Positions 6,175 through 8,193 of a stretch of DNA of 8,193 nt are shown here, piece by piece. The position numbers were made by a program, and so were the translations under genes. The notes under the pieces are model-generated. The model was not told the DNA's origin. It did not search any database and saw only the letters and a list, made by a program, of their open reading frames with translations. The stretch is from Actinomycetota bacterium. Lineage in GTDB: Bacteria; Actinomycetota; Acidimicrobiia; Acidimicrobiales; Ilumatobacteraceae. Numbering within the stretch: the first letter of the stretch is position 1; every line of letters begins with the position of its first letter. The DNA is taken from the NCBI GenBank assembly GCA_005788205.1, contig SXYT01000180.1, forward strand, positions 1 to 8,193, read 5' to 3'.

Positions 6175-6435
6175 TCAGAGACCGCGGTAGGAACGCACCG
6201 CGAGGACCGACACCGCAGCACCGTATGCCGCGCGCACGGAGGCATCCCCCGACATCTGTGCCGGAGAGTCATCGGACCACAGCCTGATGTCGACCCAGGT
6301 GCCGTCGTCGGAGCGGGCAACGGTGCGTCGCATGAGCCCGGCCGACTGGTACGCGACGTCCTCCTGGAAACGGTCGTTGAGCGTCCGGAAAGCACCCTCG
6401 TCGGAGACGGTGAACTCCACGACCTCGATGATCAT
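6175..6435 (-). CDS. Small protein, probable dimeric alpha/beta-barrel (ABM-like) fold, function unknown
   Basis: 86 residues from ATG at 6435. The order of elements suggests a ferredoxin-like fold of the antibiotic-biosynthesis-monooxygenase/Dabb kind: strand MIIEVVEFTV (1-10), helix about 13-27 (AFRTLNDRFQEDVAY), the turn SAGLMRRTVAR (31-41), then a WVDIRLW strand (47-53), and a helix plus strand to the end (VRAAYGAAVSVLAVRSYRGL). The pattern of a Tyr-Gln pair, then GL-RRT, then a tryptophan-bearing strand is common in uncharacterised actinobacterial members; catalysis is not implied. Upstream there is only a GGGG stretch as a possible ribosome site. It lies 48 bp after the small cysN-coupled ORF on the same strand; the gap has a weak CCCC-AGC-GGGG stem (6469-6479), so it may be the last gene of the cys operon or be separately expressed. 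Its stop is one base from that of the VOC gene. Confidence 0.65.
   Translation of the reverse strand: MIIEVVEFTVSDEGAFRTLNDRFQEDVAYQSAGLMRRTVARSDDGTWVDIRLWSDDSPAQMSGDASVRAAYGAAVSVLAVRSYRGL
6183..6202. terminator. Short hairpin just past the VOC gene stop, weak terminator candidate
   Basis: CGCGGT (6183-6188) and ACCGCG (6197-6202) form a 6-bp stem with an 8-base loop, ten bases after the VOC stop and inside the 3' end of the convergent gene. No T tract follows. With a gap of one base between the convergent genes, any terminator must lie inside coding sequence, which is the only reason to list it. Confidence 0.2.
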
Positions 6436-6483
6436 GTGGTTGCCCCGTCGTCCATCAACGAGACGGTACCCCAGCGGGGAGCC

Positions 6484-6642
6484 TCAGTAGGACTCGATGC
6501 GGGGTGAGTTCTTGATGCTCCGCAGGTACGCGAAGAATGCCTCACGAAGGCCCGTCCGGCGCGGTCCGGAGCCGTCGCCCTCATCACCGGCCGCGACAAT
6601 CGTGTGCGGTCTCTCGTCGTGGTCCCTCAAACCGTTGCTCAT
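6484..6642 (-). CDS. 52-residue ORF coupled to cysN, function unknown
   Basis: Too short for ordinary ORF cut-offs but well supported. Its ATG (6642-6640) shares the ATGA overlap with the cysN stop (6641-6639), and GGAGGG lies 3 bases upstream at 6646-6651 on the minus strand. The peptide starts MSNGLRDHDERPHTIVAAGD, has a Gly/Asp-rich middle (EGDGSGPRRT) and ends with a likely amphipathic helix (LREAFFAYLRSIK, 32-44) and the tail NSPRIESY. It has no cysteine, so it is not the small ferredoxin-like protein (CysX type) sometimes found in sulfate assimilation clusters. No transmembrane segment or signal peptide is visible. Its position suggests a partner or regulator of ATP sulfurylase, but that is only inference from context. 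The alternative is that it is a chance ORF. Without it, nothing would explain the 202-bp space between cysN and the next gene. Confidence 0.6.
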   Translation of the reverse strand: MSNGLRDHDERPHTIVAAGDEGDGSGPRRTGLREAFFAYLRSIKNSPRIESY

Positions 6643-7907
6643 GCGCCCTCCATCTTCCTGATCATCAATGCCCCGACCGTTGCGTTCGACACCGGGTCGA
6701 CCGCCACGATGCTCCCGGTCGCCCGGCCGTCCTCGTACGTGGTCGCCACGACCGGACGGTCGAGCAAGAGGGCGACCCTCGCGATGTCGTTGAGTGCCAG
6801 CAACTCTGCCGGGAGCGCGGCCAGCGTGTCGAGATCCAGTCGCGACCTGATTGCGGTGACGGTGGCGTTCACCTCACGGGAGAGATGACGCAACACGAGC
6901 CGGTCGTCGACGCGCAGATCCGTCTCGCCCAGCCAGCAGATGTCGGCCTCGACGAACGTGCACGCACGGGGGGCGGGATCGCCAGCCCCCACGATCACGT
7001 CGCCGCGTCCCACGTCGACCTGGTCGGCCAGTTCAACCGCCACGGCGTCACCGGCGACGGCGACCTCGGCGGGCTCCCCCGCCACCGTGATGCCGGTGAC
7101 GACGGAGGTGATCCCCTTCGGCAGGACCGTGACCGCGTCGCCCACGCGCAACAGACCGCTGTGGAGCGGGCCCGCGTAGCCGCGGTAGTCGCTGCCGCCG
7201 TGGACCCTGTTCACCCACTGCACGGGCAGGACCGCGGCCGACCCCGTCTGGGGAGCGATGTCGACGGTCTCGAGGAGCTCGAGGACGGTCGGGCCGTCGT
7301 ACCACGGCATGCTCGACGACCGCTCGACCACGTTGTCGCCGTTCGTCGCGCTGATCGGCACCGGCCGCAGCGGCACCCGGGCATCCAGCGACTCGAGGAT
7401 GGCCCCGACGTCCGTGACGATCGCGTCGAACCTCTCCTCGTCCCAGTCGACGAGGTCCATCTTGTTCACGGCGAGGACCAGATGGGACACGCGCAGCAGC
7501 GCGGCGATCGAGACGTGGCGCCTGGTCTGCTCCACCACGCCGTGCCGGGCATCGACGAGCACGACGGCCACGTCGCTCACCGACGCGCCGGTCACCATAT
7601 TGCGGGTGAACTGGGCGTGGCCGGGGGTGTCAGCGAGCACGAACGACCTCTTCGGCGTGGCGAAATACCGGTACGCGACGTCAATCGTGATCCCCTGCTC
7701 CCTCTCGGCGCGCAGGCCGTCGGTGAGGAGCGCGAGGTTGAATGTGCCGTCGCCGTACTTCTTGCTGGCGCGCCCGATCGCGGACAGCTGGTCCTCGAAT
7801 ATCCCCTTCGAGTCGTGGAGCAGCCTCCCGATGAGGGTGCTCTTGCCGTCGTCGACGGAGCCGATCGTGGCGATGCGCACCTGGGTGTTGGAGAGCGTGG
7901 CGACCAT
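6639..7907 (-). CDS. cysN: Sulfate adenylyltransferase subunit 1 (ATP sulfurylase GTPase subunit)
   Basis: CysN is the GTPase subunit of the CysDN ATP sulfurylase; GTP hydrolysis drives APS formation from ATP and sulfate in the cytoplasm. The 422-residue protein has translation-factor GTPase motifs: G1 GSVDDGKST (16-24), the switch region REQGITIDVAYRYF (69-82), G3 DTPGH (93-97), G4 NKMD (148-151) and G5 SAT (186-188). EF-Tu-like beta-barrel domains follow, with WVNRVHGGSDYRGYAG (231-246) and a C-terminal GRATGSIVAVDPVSNATVGA (394-413). It is somewhat shorter than E. coli CysN (475) and carries no fused APS kinase (CysC), unlike mycobacterial CysNC; the end is the natural family C-terminus, not a truncation. 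Its ATG shares one base with the cysD stop (TGATG), and GGGAGGG lies about 10 bases upstream. The end overlaps the 52-residue ORF by ATGA, so cysD-cysN-ORF is a coupled operon. Confidence 0.97.
   Translation of the reverse strand: MVATLSNTQVRIATIGSVDDGKSTLIGRLLHDSKGIFEDQLSAIGRASKKYGDGTFNLALLTDGLRAEREQGITIDVAYRYFATPKRSFVLADTPGHAQFTRNMVTGASVSDVAVVLVDARHGVVEQTRRHVSIAALLRVSHLVLAVNKMDLVDWDEERFDAIVTDVGAILESLDARVPLRPVPISATNGDNVVERSSSMPWYDGPTVLELLETVDIAPQTGSAAVLPVQWVNRVHGGSDYRGYAGPLHSGLLRVGDAVTVLPKGITSVVTGITVAGEPAEVAVAGDAVAVELADQVDVGRGDVIVGAGDPAPRACTFVEADICWLGETDLRVDDRLVLRHLSREVNATVTAIRSRLDLDTLAALPAELLALNDIARVALLLDRPVVATTYEDGRATGSIVAVDPVSNATVGALMIRKMEGA
6646..6651 (-). promoter_or_regulatory. Shine-Dalgarno site for the 52-residue ORF inside the cysN 3' end
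   Basis: On the minus strand GGAGGG is followed by CGC and then the ATG at 6642. It lies in the last codons of cysN, as expected for a coupled downstream gene, and is the main sign that the short ORF is translated. Confidence 0.5.
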
Positions 7908-8193
7908 CAGAAGTAGCCCTCCCGCTTGCGGTCCTCCATTGCCGACTCCGAGAACTGGTCGTCGGCGCGGGTGGCACCCCGCTCGGTGATGCGTGCGGCA
8001 GCGACCTCATCGATGATCTCTGTGTGGGTCCGCGCGGCCGAGGTGACGGCCCCGGTGCAGCTCATGTCGCCCACTGTGCGGTAGCGCACGGTCTCGACGG
8101 TGACCTTCTCCCCCGGCCCGGCGACCACGGGACCGCCGGTGGCGAGCAACATCCCGTCCCGCTGCACGACCTCGCGGCTGTGGGAGAAGTAGA
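7907..8193 (-). CDS. cysD: Sulfate adenylyltransferase subunit 2, C-terminal part, 5' end outside the window
   Basis: CysD is the PP-loop (ATP pyrophosphatase type) catalytic subunit of ATP sulfurylase, which forms a complex with CysN. The frame is open to the right edge, so about 95 C-terminal residues of a roughly 300-residue protein are seen. From the edge it reads YFSHSREVVQRDGMLL, then VETVRYRTVGDMSCTGAV, followed by IIDEVAAARITERGATRADDQ and the end MEDRKREGYF. All of these are hallmark CysD C-terminal motifs. The internal GTG at 8167 is not a start, since the conserved frame continues upstream of it. The PP-loop motif lies outside the window. Its TGA shares one base with the cysN ATG. 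Confidence 0.97.
   Translation of the reverse strand, partial: YFSHSREVVQRDGMLLATGGPVVAGPGEKVTVETVRYRTVGDMSCTGAVTSAARTHTEIIDEVAAARITERGATRADDQFSESAMEDRKREGYF

Noticed and set aside
6537..7916. 459-codon open frame on the plus strand opposite cysN
   Set aside because: The minus strand encodes CysN with all GTPase motifs; the plus-strand product is rich in Arg, His and Asp with no domain, typical of antisense frames in high-GC DNA.
1..8193. Search for CRISPR repeats, tRNA genes, IS ends, attachment sites and defence genes
   Set aside because: No repeated units with spacers, no cloverleaf-like sequences, no transposase or integrase frames and no terminal inverted repeats were seen.

Overview
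The window is about 8.2 kb of dense, high-GC chromosomal DNA with very short intergenic gaps. Several lines point to an actinobacterium. It carries a NucS/EndoMS mismatch endonuclease, a mycobacterial-type CysQ, GTG starts, stop/start overlaps and one start that looks leaderless. A lineage such as Acidimicrobiia is my guess from general flavour only. I see no tRNA, rRNA, CRISPR array, insertion sequence or phage gene.

Layout, left to right. (1) Plus strand, 1-2267: the 3' part of ettA (ABC-F translation factor), a 103-residue two-helix membrane protein, and cysQ (PAP phosphatase), with a 4-base gap and then a 4-base overlap. (2) Minus strand, 2284-3429: a family III (CaiB/BaiF) CoA-transferase converging on cysQ. 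(3) A 95-bp divergent promoter region, 3430-3524. (4) Plus strand, 3525-5779: an ABC1/UbiB/AarF-type atypical kinase overlapping nucS by ATGA. (5) Plus strand, 5805-6173: a small VOC-fold protein with a TANNNT box six bases before its ATG. (6) Minus strand, 8193-6175: the end of cysD, then cysN, then an overlooked 52-residue ORF overlapping cysN by ATGA, then an 86-residue protein with a probable ferredoxin-like fold.

How the genes work together. CysD and CysN form ATP sulfurylase, which makes APS from sulfate and ATP. CysQ, about 4.4 kb away on the other strand, removes PAP, the by-product of later PAPS-dependent steps. The window therefore touches sulfate assimilation at two points, but the APS kinase and the reductase are not visible. 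The other genes are housekeeping or metabolic: translation control, mismatch repair, a UbiB-like kinase and CoA transfer.

I found no convincing new multi-gene defence or mobile system. The points most worth a second look are the small cysteine-free ORF coupled to cysN, two substitutions at normally conserved positions of EttA (Glu to Asp in NBD1, Asp to Ala after the switch His in NBD2), the KLAQ variant of the UbiB KxGQ motif, and the coupling of that kinase gene to nucS.
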